A stretch of DNA of 64,000 nucleotides, taken from Tsukamurella sp040611135. Lineage in GTDB: Bacteria; Actinomycetota; Actinomycetes; Mycobacteriales; Mycobacteriaceae. Location of the stretch: positions 124,001-188,000 of the forward strand of contig NZ_JBEXNL010000006.1 in assembly GCF_040611135.1 (NCBI RefSeq). Reading direction: 5' to 3'. This document shows, piece by piece, positions 1 to 6,880 of the stretch. The translations under genes and the position numbers were made by a program. Numbering within the stretch: position 1 is the stretch's first letter; each line of letters starts with the position of its first letter. The notes beneath the pieces are model-generated. The model was not told the origin of the DNA, did not search any database, and saw nothing but the letters and a program-made list of their open reading frames with translations.

Positions 1-2
1 AA

Positions 3-1970
3 CTACTTCCCGGCCACCAGCGTCAACGGCTTCGCCGCCGGCGAGAGCGGAATGCCGTACTTCTGCAGCATGAAGGTCGCGATGTCGTGGAACAGCGGCG
101 CCGCCGACTGCCCGCCCGAGCCGTCGGAGCTGCGGGTGGGAGCGTCCATCATGATCCCGACGACGAACCGCGGGTCGTTGGTCGGGGCGACGCCCGCGAA
201 GGTGATGTTGTACAGCGAGTTCGAGTAGGCGTGCGTCACCGGATCGACCTGCTGTGCGGTACCCGTCTTGCCACTGATCTGGTACCCCTCGACCGCACCC
301 GGCGCACCGGTACCCTGCTGGTAGCCCATCGGGTCGCGCTGCAGCGCGGCACGGAACATGTCCAGCACCGTCCGGGCCGTCTCGGGGCTCATCACCCGGA
401 CCGGCTCCGCGGCGGTCGCCGGGTTGGCGGCACCGTCGACCTCCTTGATGATGCGCGGTGGGATACGGACCCCGTCGTTGGCGAGCGCCTGGTACATGCC
501 CGCCATCTGCAGCACCGTCATCGACAGGCCCTGGCCGATGGGCAGGTTGGCGAACGTGCCGCCCGACCACTGATTGCGGGCGGGCACTTCGCCGCCGGAC
601 TCGCCGGGCAGGCCCACGCCGGTGGCACGGCCGAGACCGAACCGGTCGACGTAGTCGGCGAACGCGTCCTCGCCGACGCGCTGCGCCAGCATCAGGGTGC
701 CGACGTTCGAGGACTTACCGAACACGCCCGTCGTGGTGTACGGCTCGACGCCGTGCGCCCAGGCGTCCCTGACCGTGACGCCGGCCATCCGGATCTGCCC
801 CGGAACCTGCAGCACCTCCGTCGGCGTGGTCTTGCCGTTGTCGATCGCGGCCACGGCGGTGATCAGCTTGTTCACCGAGCCCGGCTCGAAGGGCGTGGTC
901 ACGGCGAGGTTGCCGGTGCGCGCCGATGTCGGATTGTTGTTCACGCCGAGCGACGGATTGAAGGTGTTGTCGACCGCCATCGACAGGACCTGGCCGGTCT
1001 TGGCGTCGAGCACCACGGCCTGCACGCTCTTCGCGCCGGACTTCGCCTTGGCCTGCGCCACCGCCTGCTGCACGAAGAACTGCACGTCGTTGTCGAGCGT
1101 CAGTACCACCCGGGCACCGTTCACGGCCGGGTGGACGTCGCGGGTGCTCCCGGGGATGACGGCCAGATCGGACCCGCGGTCGTAGGTGCGCGAGCCGTCC
1201 GTGCCCGCGAGGATCGAGTCCAACGAGGATTCGAGGCCGATGAGCCCCTGTCCCTCGAAACCGGTGGTGCCCACGATGTTCGCCGCGAGGGAGCCGCCGG
1301 GATAGTTGCGGATCGACTGCCGCTCGGCGCCGACCTCCGCGTACTCGTCGGTGATCGCCGATGCCTTGGCGGGATCGACGCCGCGAGCCAGGTAGACGAA
1401 GGTGTCGTTGCTGCGCAACTGCTCGAGCAGCTTCTGCTCGTTCACCGAATCGCCCAGCACGGACACGATCTTCTTGGCGATCTGCTGCAGCCGGTCGTCG
1501 ACGGTGACGGGCTCGTCGGTCTTCGCGGCGCCGGCCCCCTCCTTCTTCGCCTCGACGGCCTTGTCGTACTTCTCCTGGATCTTCTTACGCTCGGCCACGG
1601 GCTGGAAGGTGAGCGACTTCGCCTCCATGGTGAAGGCGATCGGCTGGCCCGAGCGGTCCGTGATGGAACCGCGCACCGCCGGCAGCACCTCCTTGACCTC
1701 GCGCTGGCTCGCGGCCTTGGCCGACAGTGTCGGAGCCTGCACGAACTGGACGACGCCCAGCCAGACGGCGATCACGGCGAACACGGCGACGATCACCCAG
1801 CCGCCGATCCTGTTGCGGCTGAGGAAGGTCGTGGACACCTCGGGCGCGCGACCGCCCTTGACGCGGGCGCGGGCGGACTGGTGTCCGGCCTTCGGGGCCG
1901 CTGCTGCGCGCGGCGTGCCCGCGCGGGCGGCGGGCCGTGTCTTCGTCGGGGGGCGCTGGGCGCGGGTCAC
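3..1970 (-). CDS. ftsI: Septal peptidoglycan transpeptidase FtsI/PbpB
   Basis: Class B penicillin-binding protein that cross-links septal peptidoglycan on the outer face of the membrane. The 655-residue product has a basic cytoplasmic tail, one membrane segment at about 57-77, a PBP dimerisation domain with a charged Glu/Lys/Ala insert near 125-160, and a transpeptidase domain with SxxK at Ser365 (GSVNK), SSN near 420 and KTGT near 568. All catalytic motifs are present, so it should be active. The GTG start overlaps the stop of the upstream FtsL-like gene by 4 bp (GTGA), indicating translational coupling within the mraZ-rsmH-ftsL-ftsI operon. The gene is complete; its stop lies at the window edge. 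Confidence 0.97.
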   Translation of the reverse strand: MTRAQRPPTKTRPAARAGTPRAAAAPKAGHQSARARVKGGRAPEVSTTFLSRNRIGGWVIVAVFAVIAVWLGVVQFVQAPTLSAKAASQREVKEVLPAVRGSITDRSGQPIAFTMEAKSLTFQPVAERKKIQEKYDKAVEAKKEGAGAAKTDEPVTVDDRLQQIAKKIVSVLGDSVNEQKLLEQLRSNDTFVYLARGVDPAKASAITDEYAEVGAERQSIRNYPGGSLAANIVGTTGFEGQGLIGLESSLDSILAGTDGSRTYDRGSDLAVIPGSTRDVHPAVNGARVVLTLDNDVQFFVQQAVAQAKAKSGAKSVQAVVLDAKTGQVLSMAVDNTFNPSLGVNNNPTSARTGNLAVTTPFEPGSVNKLITAVAAIDNGKTTPTEVLQVPGQIRMAGVTVRDAWAHGVEPYTTTGVFGKSSNVGTLMLAQRVGEDAFADYVDRFGLGRATGVGLPGESGGEVPARNQWSGGTFANLPIGQGLSMTVLQMAGMYQALANDGVRIPPRIIKEVDGAANPATAAEPVRVMSPETARTVLDMFRAALQRDPMGYQQGTGAPGAVEGYQISGKTGTAQQVDPVTHAYSNSLYNITFAGVAPTNDPRFVVGIMMDAPTRSSDGSGGQSAAPLFHDIATFMLQKYGIPLSPAAKPLTLVAGK

Positions 1971-2863
1971 CGCGGCGTCCCCTGGGCCGGCGTCGGCTGG
2001 GCCGGCGTCGGCTGAGCCGGGATCTGCGCGGGTGCGGCCTGCGCGGGAGTCGTTGCGGACGCAGGGGTCTGGCCCTGCGCGGGGGTCTGCGGAACCGTCG
2101 ACGGTGCGCTCGTCGGCGCGTTCGCGACGGTCGGGCTGCCGGGGTTCATGGTGACCAATTGTTCCCCGCCGGCCGGTGCGGGCCCGGGATTCCCGGCGAC
2201 CGGCGTGCCGGATCCGTTGGACGTGGCGCCGCTCGGATCCCCCGAGGTCGGTGCCGGGGGGTTCAGCGCGGGCTTGGCCACGCCGGTGGCGGGCGCGGGC
2301 TTGCCCACCACGACGACCTTGCCGTCGGGCTGCCCGACCAGCACCGGCACATTGCCCGCGGGGACCATGCCGAGGGCCGTGGCGCGCTCGGCCAGGCCGG
2401 GCGCGCTCTCCCCCGACTTCACGTCGCGCTCGAGCGCGGCCTTCTTCTCCGCGAGACTGTTGTTGACGGCCTCGCGCTTACTGAGGTCGTAGGAGTTCTC
2501 CGCACTCCCGGTCGAGAGCCACAGCGTCAGAGCGAGTCCCGCGCAGACGAGGGCGATCAGCGCCAGCACGAAGGGCACGCGGCGCACGAGGACGCGCGGC
2601 GTGGGCAGCTTCGACATCAGCCCGGCGGAGTCCGCGCCATCGCGGTGCCGCCGCAGCGCCCGCTCGGCCGGGGTCTCGCGGAGGGTGCCGCCCGCGTCGA
2701 GGACCGCGCGCTGCTGATCGAGCCGCTTCTGCCGCCGGTCGAGCGCCCGCTGCGCCGAGCTCGACCGCGGCCGCGAGGTGTCGCGGTCCTCCCGCCGCGC
2801 CGGGGCGCGGCGGGTCCGGGTGTCCGGGGTCGACGGTGCCTGGGTCGCGTTCGGTGCGGTCAT
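1967..2863 (-). CDS. FtsL-like single-pass division protein, Pro/Ala-rich tail
   Basis: It occupies the ftsL position between rsmH and ftsI, as Rv2164c does in M. tuberculosis. The 298 residues comprise a charged, Arg-rich cytoplasmic half (1-90), one membrane helix at about 95-117, a short Glu/Lys-rich coiled-coil segment (about 123-150), a small hydrophobic module to about 200, and a low-complexity Pro/Ala/Gln/Thr tail with PAQ-type repeats. FtsL proteins bridge FtsB/FtsQ and FtsWI at the septum. That role here is inferred from position and topology, since the sequence itself is poorly conserved. Its ATG overlaps the rsmH stop by 4 bp (ATGA) and its own stop overlaps the ftsI start. Confidence 0.8.
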   Translation of the reverse strand: MTAPNATQAPSTPDTRTRRAPARREDRDTSRPRSSSAQRALDRRQKRLDQQRAVLDAGGTLRETPAERALRRHRDGADSAGLMSKLPTPRVLVRRVPFVLALIALVCAGLALTLWLSTGSAENSYDLSKREAVNNSLAEKKAALERDVKSGESAPGLAERATALGMVPAGNVPVLVGQPDGKVVVVGKPAPATGVAKPALNPPAPTSGDPSGATSNGSGTPVAGNPGPAPAGGEQLVTMNPGSPTVANAPTSAPSTVPQTPAQGQTPASATTPAQAAPAQIPAQPTPAQPTPAQGTPR

Positions 2864-3858
2864 CGCGCGCTCCTCGTGCTACGGGTCCGGTGGTCGGGGG
2901 TGTCGAGGCGACGGGCGGCGCGCAAGCGCACCGGCGCCGCCCGTTGGTTCTCGGCGATCTCGTCGTCGGTGGCGCGCTCGGCGCCCCGGGTGAGGAGCTC
3001 GAAGGTCGCTCCGGTGCCAGGCAGGTCCATCGGCAGCCCCGCCGGGGTCGTCGAGTGAATGCGTTCGGCCAGTGCCGACTTGACGATGCGATCCTCGAGC
3101 GACTGGTAGCTCAGGAAGACGACGCGGCCGTCCGGAGCGAGCGCGTCGAGCGCTTGCGGTACCGCGGCCTCGAGGGAGGCGAGCTCGGCGTTCACCTCGA
3201 TCCGGAGCGCCTGGAACGTGCGCTTGGCGGGATGACCGCCGGTGCGGCGCGCGGGCGCCGGGATCGTGGCGTAGAGCAGTTCGACGAGGCGCCCGCTGGT
3301 GGTGAAGGGCTCCTTCTCGCGCTCCTTGAGGACGGCGGAGGCGATCTTGCCCGCGAACCGCTCGTCGCCGTAGCGCTGCAGGATCCGCGCGAGATCGCCG
3401 TGCGAGTACGTGTTGAGCACGTCCGCTGCGGTGAGCGGATCCTCGGCGTTCATCCGCATGTCGAGCGGCGCGTCGACCGAGTAGGCGAAGCCCCGCTCGA
3501 CGCGGTCGAGCTGCATGGAGGACACACCCAGGTCGAACAGGATCGCTTGAACGCCTGGGCGTCCCGGCCCGCTCATACCGAGTTCGTCGAGGGCATCGGC
3601 CATCCCGTCGTAGCGGGTGTGGATCGGGATGAAGCGGTCGCCGAACCGCGCGAGGCGGTCGCCGGCGATGGCGTGCGCGTCGGTGTCCCGATCGAGGCCG
3701 ACGACGCGGATGTCCGGGAAGGACTCGAGCATGAGCTCGGAGTGGCCGCCGGCACCGAGCGTGGCGTCGACGTAGACGGCACCGTCGTGCTGAAGGGCCG
3801 GAGCGAGCAGCTCGCGCACCCGGGTCGCCAGGACCGGCACGTGACCGAAATCGGACAT
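2860..3858 (-). CDS. rsmH: 16S rRNA (cytosine1402-N4)-methyltransferase RsmH
   Basis: SAM-dependent methyltransferase that modifies C1402 of 16S rRNA in the decoding site. The 332-residue protein begins MSDFGHVPVL, has the SAM-binding glycine loop GAGGHSE near residue 36, and carries the family segments DLGVSSMQLD and FLSYQSLEDRIVK. Length is normal for MraW/RsmH. The ATG is preceded by a strong GGAGGAG ribosome binding site. It follows mraZ after a gap of about 190 bp in which I see no other gene, and is coupled to the FtsL-like gene by an ATGA overlap. Confidence 0.97.
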   Translation of the reverse strand: MSDFGHVPVLATRVRELLAPALQHDGAVYVDATLGAGGHSELMLESFPDIRVVGLDRDTDAHAIAGDRLARFGDRFIPIHTRYDGMADALDELGMSGPGRPGVQAILFDLGVSSMQLDRVERGFAYSVDAPLDMRMNAEDPLTAADVLNTYSHGDLARILQRYGDERFAGKIASAVLKEREKEPFTTSGRLVELLYATIPAPARRTGGHPAKRTFQALRIEVNAELASLEAAVPQALDALAPDGRVVFLSYQSLEDRIVKSALAERIHSTTPAGLPMDLPGTGATFELLTRGAERATDDEIAENQRAAPVRLRAARRLDTPDHRTRSTRSAR

Positions 3859-4050
3859 GGCTCCTCCAGAGCACGACGGGGATTGGCGATGGGCGGTGCT
3901 GTGGGATGACGTTCCGGCGGATGAAGCGGGGTCCCCGCCCGACCCGTACCTGGCGTTGGGGAAGTACGTCAGGGCCGATTCGGGCGCAGGCCTCGGTCCA
4001 CCTCGTCGCGGACGTGCTCTGCTGTGGTGCTGCGGGGCGTGCTGCGCGGC

Positions 4051-4482
4051 CTAGAAGATCGCCTTCAGCGATTCCGACTGCGGCTGCGCGTAGTCGTCTT
4101 CGTGCTGTGCCTGGTAGGCGTCCCACGCCTCCGCGTCCCAGATCTCCAGGAACCTCCGCGATCCGACGACGACGCATTCCTTGGTGAGGCCTGCGTAGCG
4201 ACGGTGATCGGCCGACAGTGAGATCCGACCCTGGGAGTCGGGACGCTGATCGTCCGAGCTGGCGAAGAAGTTGCGGTAGAAGGCGCGTCCCGCGGGGTCG
4301 GTCCATTCGATGGCATCGGCCTTCTCGGCGATGCGCTCGAACTCCGCCTTCGGGTACACCGTGAGGCTTCGATCCTGTCCTTTCGTGATCGTGAGCCCAC
4401 CTGCCAGTTCCTCGCGGTACTTCGCGGGGAGGGTGAGCCGTCCCTTGTCGTCGAGCTTCGGCGTGTAGGTACCCGTGAACAT
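4051..4482 (-). CDS. mraZ: Transcriptional regulator MraZ
   Basis: DNA-binding regulator of the division and cell-wall cluster. The 143-residue protein starts MFTGTYTPKLDDKGR and contains the two SpoVT/AbrB-type repeats of the family, each with its DxxGR signature (DDKGRLTLPAKYR near 10 and DSQGRISLSADHR near 88). The ATG at 4482 is chosen over upstream in-frame starts because it is preceded by GGGAGG and matches the family N-terminus exactly. It is the first gene of the leftward mraZ-rsmH-ftsL-ftsI operon. Three MraZ boxes lie just upstream, consistent with autoregulation. Confidence 0.96.
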   Translation of the reverse strand: MFTGTYTPKLDDKGRLTLPAKYREELAGGLTITKGQDRSLTVYPKAEFERIAEKADAIEWTDPAGRAFYRNFFASSDDQRPDSQGRISLSADHRRYAGLTKECVVVGSRRFLEIWDAEAWDAYQAQHEDDYAQPQSESLKAIF

Positions 4483-4534
4483 CACGGCCACCTCCCGCCT
4501 CCCCCCGTCGGGGTTGTCACTGGATCGAGACTTC

Positions 4535-4540
4535 AGACTA
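4535..4540 (-). promoter_or_regulatory. Candidate -10 box of the mraZ operon
   Basis: TAGTCT (TANNNT type) lies about 20 bp downstream of the three MraZ boxes and about 50 bp before the mraZ ATG, leaving an mRNA leader that contains the GGGAGG site. No clear -35 is visible, so the boxes occupy the upstream promoter region. Confidence 0.5.
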
Positions 4541-4560
4541 GCGCGTCCCTCTCCAGTGCG

Positions 4561-4586
4561 CCCCACATTACCCCACCATCCGCCAC
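4561..4586 (-). promoter_or_regulatory. Three MraZ boxes upstream of mraZ
   Basis: Read toward mraZ, the sequence has GTGGCG, GTGGGG and GTGGGG at exact 10-bp spacing (plus-strand CGCCAC at 4581, CCCCAC at 4571 and 4561). MraZ is known to bind direct GTGGG-type repeats separated by about 5 bp in front of its own gene. Spacing, orientation and position all fit. Confidence 0.8.
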
Positions 4587-4646
4587 TTTCAACCACGCCG
4601 GAGCGCGTTTCGCGGCGTATTCTCAGAGTTACGGCAGGTCAGACTC

Positions 4647-4665
4647 GTGGTGAGAAGTGGGGGAC
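4647..4665 (+). repeat. GTGGTGAGAA-GTGGGGGA pair (MraZ-box-like)
   Basis: Two GTGG-starting units at 10-bp spacing on the plus strand, nearly identical to the unit at 4771. It faces away from mraZ and resembles the MraZ boxes in motif and period. Confidence 0.6.
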
Positions 4666-4770
4666 GCGGCTCGTCCCGGCGCGTCGGGCTTCGTCACACC
4701 AGGCAGCGAGGCAGCAACCACCGCGATAGGTGTGACTGCTGAGGCGTGACGGAGCGCGGCCACACCGCCC

Positions 4771-4816
4771 GTGGGGAGAAGTGGGGGAACCGGGTGGGGA
4801 GATGTGGGGAGACCGG
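4771..4816 (+). repeat. Two tandem 23-bp units each with two GTGGGG boxes
   Basis: The units 4771-4793 and 4794-4816 differ at 3 of 23 positions. Each carries GTGGGG twice with 10-bp spacing, at 4771, 4781, 4794 and 4804. This is the period and motif of MraZ sites, in the opposite orientation and about 200 bp upstream of the mraZ boxes. Confidence 0.7.
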
Positions 4817-4863
4817 GCGGGGCGAGTAGCAAGCCTGGCGACGGCGGCCATCCACGGCGTAGC

Positions 4864-4949
4864 AGAAATCTCCGGATGCAGCAGAAATCTCCGCTCGCCC
4901 CGGGTATCCACGGGGCGACCGGAGAAATCTGCCGCGGCCGGAGAGATCT
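4864..4949. repeat. Four helically spaced AGARATCT sites
   Basis: AGAAATCT occurs at 4864, 4883 and 4923, and AGAGATCT at 4942. The spacings are 19, 40 and 19 bp, close to multiples of two helical turns. The flanks invert between the two halves (GCAGAAATCTCCG twice, then CGGAGAAATCTGC and CGGAGAGATCTGC), so the array is roughly symmetric. It looks like an operator array; the protein that binds it is unknown. Confidence 0.55.
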
Positions 4950-5040
4950 GCGGGAAGGAAGCCGCCACGCAGCCTCGCCCGCTGCCTCCGCCCCTCGCAC
5001 GCCCCGGGTGCACGGCGCGAGTTTCGCTCACAGCGCAACG

Positions 5041-5074
5041 AAAAAGCCGCCGACCATCAGGCCGGCGGCTCTTT
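5041..5074 (-). terminator. Rho-independent terminator of the DUF3040 gene
   Basis: Read leftward, an 8-bp stem (AGCCGCCG paired with CGGCGGCT, 10-base loop) is followed by a run of five T. It lies just after the stop of the DUF3040 gene. Confidence 0.85.
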
Positions 5075-5087
5075 CAGCTCCGCGAAC

Positions 5088-5507
5088 TCACGGGAAGCGG
5101 CGGCGGAAGCGTTCCTCCATGCGGGCGACGAAGGACTGACCCGACGCACGGGCCCCCTTCACGCCGCGCCCACGACCGGACGGTGCACGGACGGAACCGT
5201 CCTCACCGACGGTGCCGCGCGGCCCCTTGGTGGACGGCCCGGACCACAGGGCGTAGATCACGGAGCCGAACATCAGCAGGAAGCCGATGAGGCCGACGAT
5301 CACGGTGTACTCGACCTTGGGCAGCAACATTCCTGCGATGAGCAGCATCAGTCCGACCGCGAAACCGATCGCGGCGAACACGCGACGCTTGCCCGAAGCG
5401 CCGCCGAACCGGCCGCCGCGTACGTTCGACGCGAACTTCGGGTCCTCGGCATAGAGCGCGCTCTCGATCTGGTCGAGCATGCGCTGTTCGTGCTCGGAGA
5501 GTGGCAC
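5088..5507 (-). CDS. DUF3040 membrane protein
   Basis: Small conserved actinobacterial protein of unknown function, matching Rv2169c of M. tuberculosis in position and type. The 139 residues begin PLSEHEQRMLDQIE, the DUF3040 hallmark, followed by a Gly/Arg-rich stretch and two membrane helices at about 43-62 and 68-88, then a basic cytoplasmic tail. The GTG at 5507 is chosen because AAGGAGG precedes it and the family normally starts M-P-L-S-E-H-E-Q; an ATG 18 bp upstream is the alternative. The gene stands alone, with its own terminator downstream. Confidence 0.9.
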   Translation of the reverse strand: MPLSEHEQRMLDQIESALYAEDPKFASNVRGGRFGGASGKRRVFAAIGFAVGLMLLIAGMLLPKVEYTVIVGLIGFLLMFGSVIYALWSGPSTKGPRGTVGEDGSVRAPSGRGRGVKGARASGQSFVARMEERFRRRFP

Positions 5508-5612
5508 GTTCCCCTCCTTCAGCACTCATGGGGTCCAACTCCTAGCTCCATGATACGAGGCTTGCGAGCACACGACCACCATCCACCGAACAATTAGCGC
5601 CCACTGTGAGAT

Positions 5613-6026
5613 TTATGCGGCGCGACTCAGGTCGGACTCGACGGAATTCAGGAAGCTCTGGACGCGACCGTGCAGCACGGCCACCTCCTCGGCACTGACG
5701 GTGCGCGCCGTGGTCTCCAGCGCGGCGACCACACCGGACACGGAAGTGAAGTAGGCCACCCACTCCGCATACCCCGGAGCGGCCTTCGCGAGCCGCAGCC
5801 ACGCGTTGCGTGTGGGGCGCCGCACGCCCGTCTCCCGCTCCGCCAGGAGGGCGGCCGCGCCGCGTAGCGCGGCGTGATAGATCTCGCGGTACTGATCGGC
5901 GGGCGCCGGCGAGCCGCCGGCGCGGGCGAGGAACTGGTCCGCACGGTCCAGGATCCGGGCGGCGCCCGACTCCCCGACGCGCCGGCGGGACCCGACGTGA
6001 TCGATCCGCACCTTCGATTCGACCAT
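5613..6026 (-). CDS. SAV_6107-type HEPN domain protein
   Basis: An all-helical 137-residue protein resembling the SAV_6107 family of HEPN proteins found next to DUF3040 in many actinobacteria. Helices with regular Ala/Leu/Arg spacing span the chain, including a RxxRxAWLRLAKAAPG segment near 70. HEPN domains are often nucleic-acid associated or nucleases, but I do not see the R-x4-6-H motif of active HEPN RNases, so no activity is claimed. No nucleotidyltransferase-type partner gene is adjacent. AGGAGG lies 6 bases before the ATG. Confidence 0.7.
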   Translation of the reverse strand: MVESKVRIDHVGSRRRVGESGAARILDRADQFLARAGGSPAPADQYREIYHAALRGAAALLAERETGVRRPTRNAWLRLAKAAPGYAEWVAYFTSVSGVVAALETTARTVSAEEVAVLHGRVQSFLNSVESDLSRAA

Positions 6027-6188
6027 GACCTTCCTCCTGCTCCGTGAACCTCGTCGCTGTTACCGCTGTGTTGTACCGGACGGGACTGACACGTAACGCT
6101 TCCCTCGTTCCGCGCCAGCCCCGCCGGATGGACCGGGACCGACGTACCCGCCCCGGCGCCAGAACATGCGCGCCAATCCGATGGTCCG

Positions 6189-6210
6189 TGATCGAACAAT
6201 CATTCGATCA
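6189..6210. promoter_or_regulatory. TGATCGAA-N6-TTCGATCA operator
   Basis: Perfect inverted repeat with 8-bp arms, just upstream of a -10-like TAATAT at 6215-6220 in the divergent region between the HEPN gene and the acetyltransferase gene. It is placed to overlap the -35 of the rightward promoter, as TetR-type operators often are. Confidence 0.55.
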
Positions 6211-6258
6211 CTTCTAATATAGCGTGAGTGTCCGACACGTCAAGGGAAAGGTCGATCC

Positions 6259-6873
6259 GTGAGCGCAGTGATCCCGCAGGCCCCACGGATCCACGCCCTC
6301 TCCCCGCACGACGCCACGCTGTGGCTGCCCGCCGCCCTGCAGATCTACGTGGCGGCCATGGACTACCCGGCGGGGACGGAGACGCACCGTCTGCCGATGT
6401 GGCGCGAGCACCTGAACCGTCCCGGGTACGCCGCGTTCGGCGCCGTCCAGGCGCTCCCGGCGGCCGACGGGCGCCCCGTCGACCATCTGGTGGGCATCGC
6501 CTACGGCTACAGCGGAGCGGGGGATCAGTGGTGGAACCGCCAGCTCCGCGTGGGTCTGCGCCAGCGCGGCCTGCCTCCCGCCGGGATCGACGCCATGGCC
6601 GGCCACTACTTCGAACTGACCGAACTGCACGTGCACCCCGCGGCGCAGGGCCACGGGGTCGGCAGCGCGCTGCTCACCGCACTCCTCACGGACCGCCCGG
6701 AGCCGCGGGTCCTGCTCTCCACCCCGGAGGTCGCCGCCGAGCAGAACCGGGCCTGGAAGCTCTACCGCCGCACCGGCTTCTACGACGTGCTGCGGGACTT
6801 CCGATTCTCGGGCGACCCGCGCCCGTTCGCGGTCCTCGGCCACGACCTGCCTTTCGGCCCGCCGGCACCATGA
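6259..6873 (+). CDS. GNAT family N-acetyltransferase
   Basis: Transfers an acyl group from acyl-CoA to an unidentified amine; it sits where Rv2170 lies in M. tuberculosis. The 204-residue protein has the acetyl-CoA loop in HPAAQGHGVGSALLTALL at about 118-137 and the downstream motif-B region EQNRAWKLYRRTGFYDV. The GTG start is supported by AGGGAAAGG upstream. A palindrome and a -10-like box precede it. The FAD oxidoreductase gene begins 7 bp after its stop, so the two are probably co-transcribed. Confidence 0.88.
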   Translation: MSAVIPQAPRIHALSPHDATLWLPAALQIYVAAMDYPAGTETHRLPMWREHLNRPGYAAFGAVQALPAADGRPVDHLVGIAYGYSGAGDQWWNRQLRVGLRQRGLPPAGIDAMAGHYFELTELHVHPAAQGHGVGSALLTALLTDRPEPRVLLSTPEVAAEQNRAWKLYRRTGFYDVLRDFRFSGDPRPFAVLGHDLPFGPPAP

Positions 6874-6880
6874 GCACTCC

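Larger units (their letters stand above)
4483..5087. other. Repeat-rich intergenic region, no gene supported
   Basis: This 0.6 kb gap between mraZ and the DUF3040 gene has short open frames on both strands, but none has a ribosome binding site, conserved protein features or exclusive frame use. It holds the mraZ promoter, two further clusters of GTGGGG repeats, four AGARATCT sites and the DUF3040 terminator, each listed separately. Confidence 0.7.

Noticed and set aside
87..2015. Long open frame opposite ftsI, and similar long frames opposite most genes
   Set aside because: These are antisense or shifted frames created by high GC content. They lack ribosome binding sites and show Arg/Pro/His-rich composition, while the overlapping gene has family motifs.
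4629..5031. Possible small genes in the mraZ-DUF3040 gap
   Set aside because: Several overlapping frames compete, none with a ribosome binding site or recognisable protein; the region is better explained by repeats and operators.
5613..6026. HEPN protein as part of a toxin-antitoxin pair
   Set aside because: No adjacent nucleotidyltransferase or antitoxin gene, and no R-x4-6-H nuclease motif.
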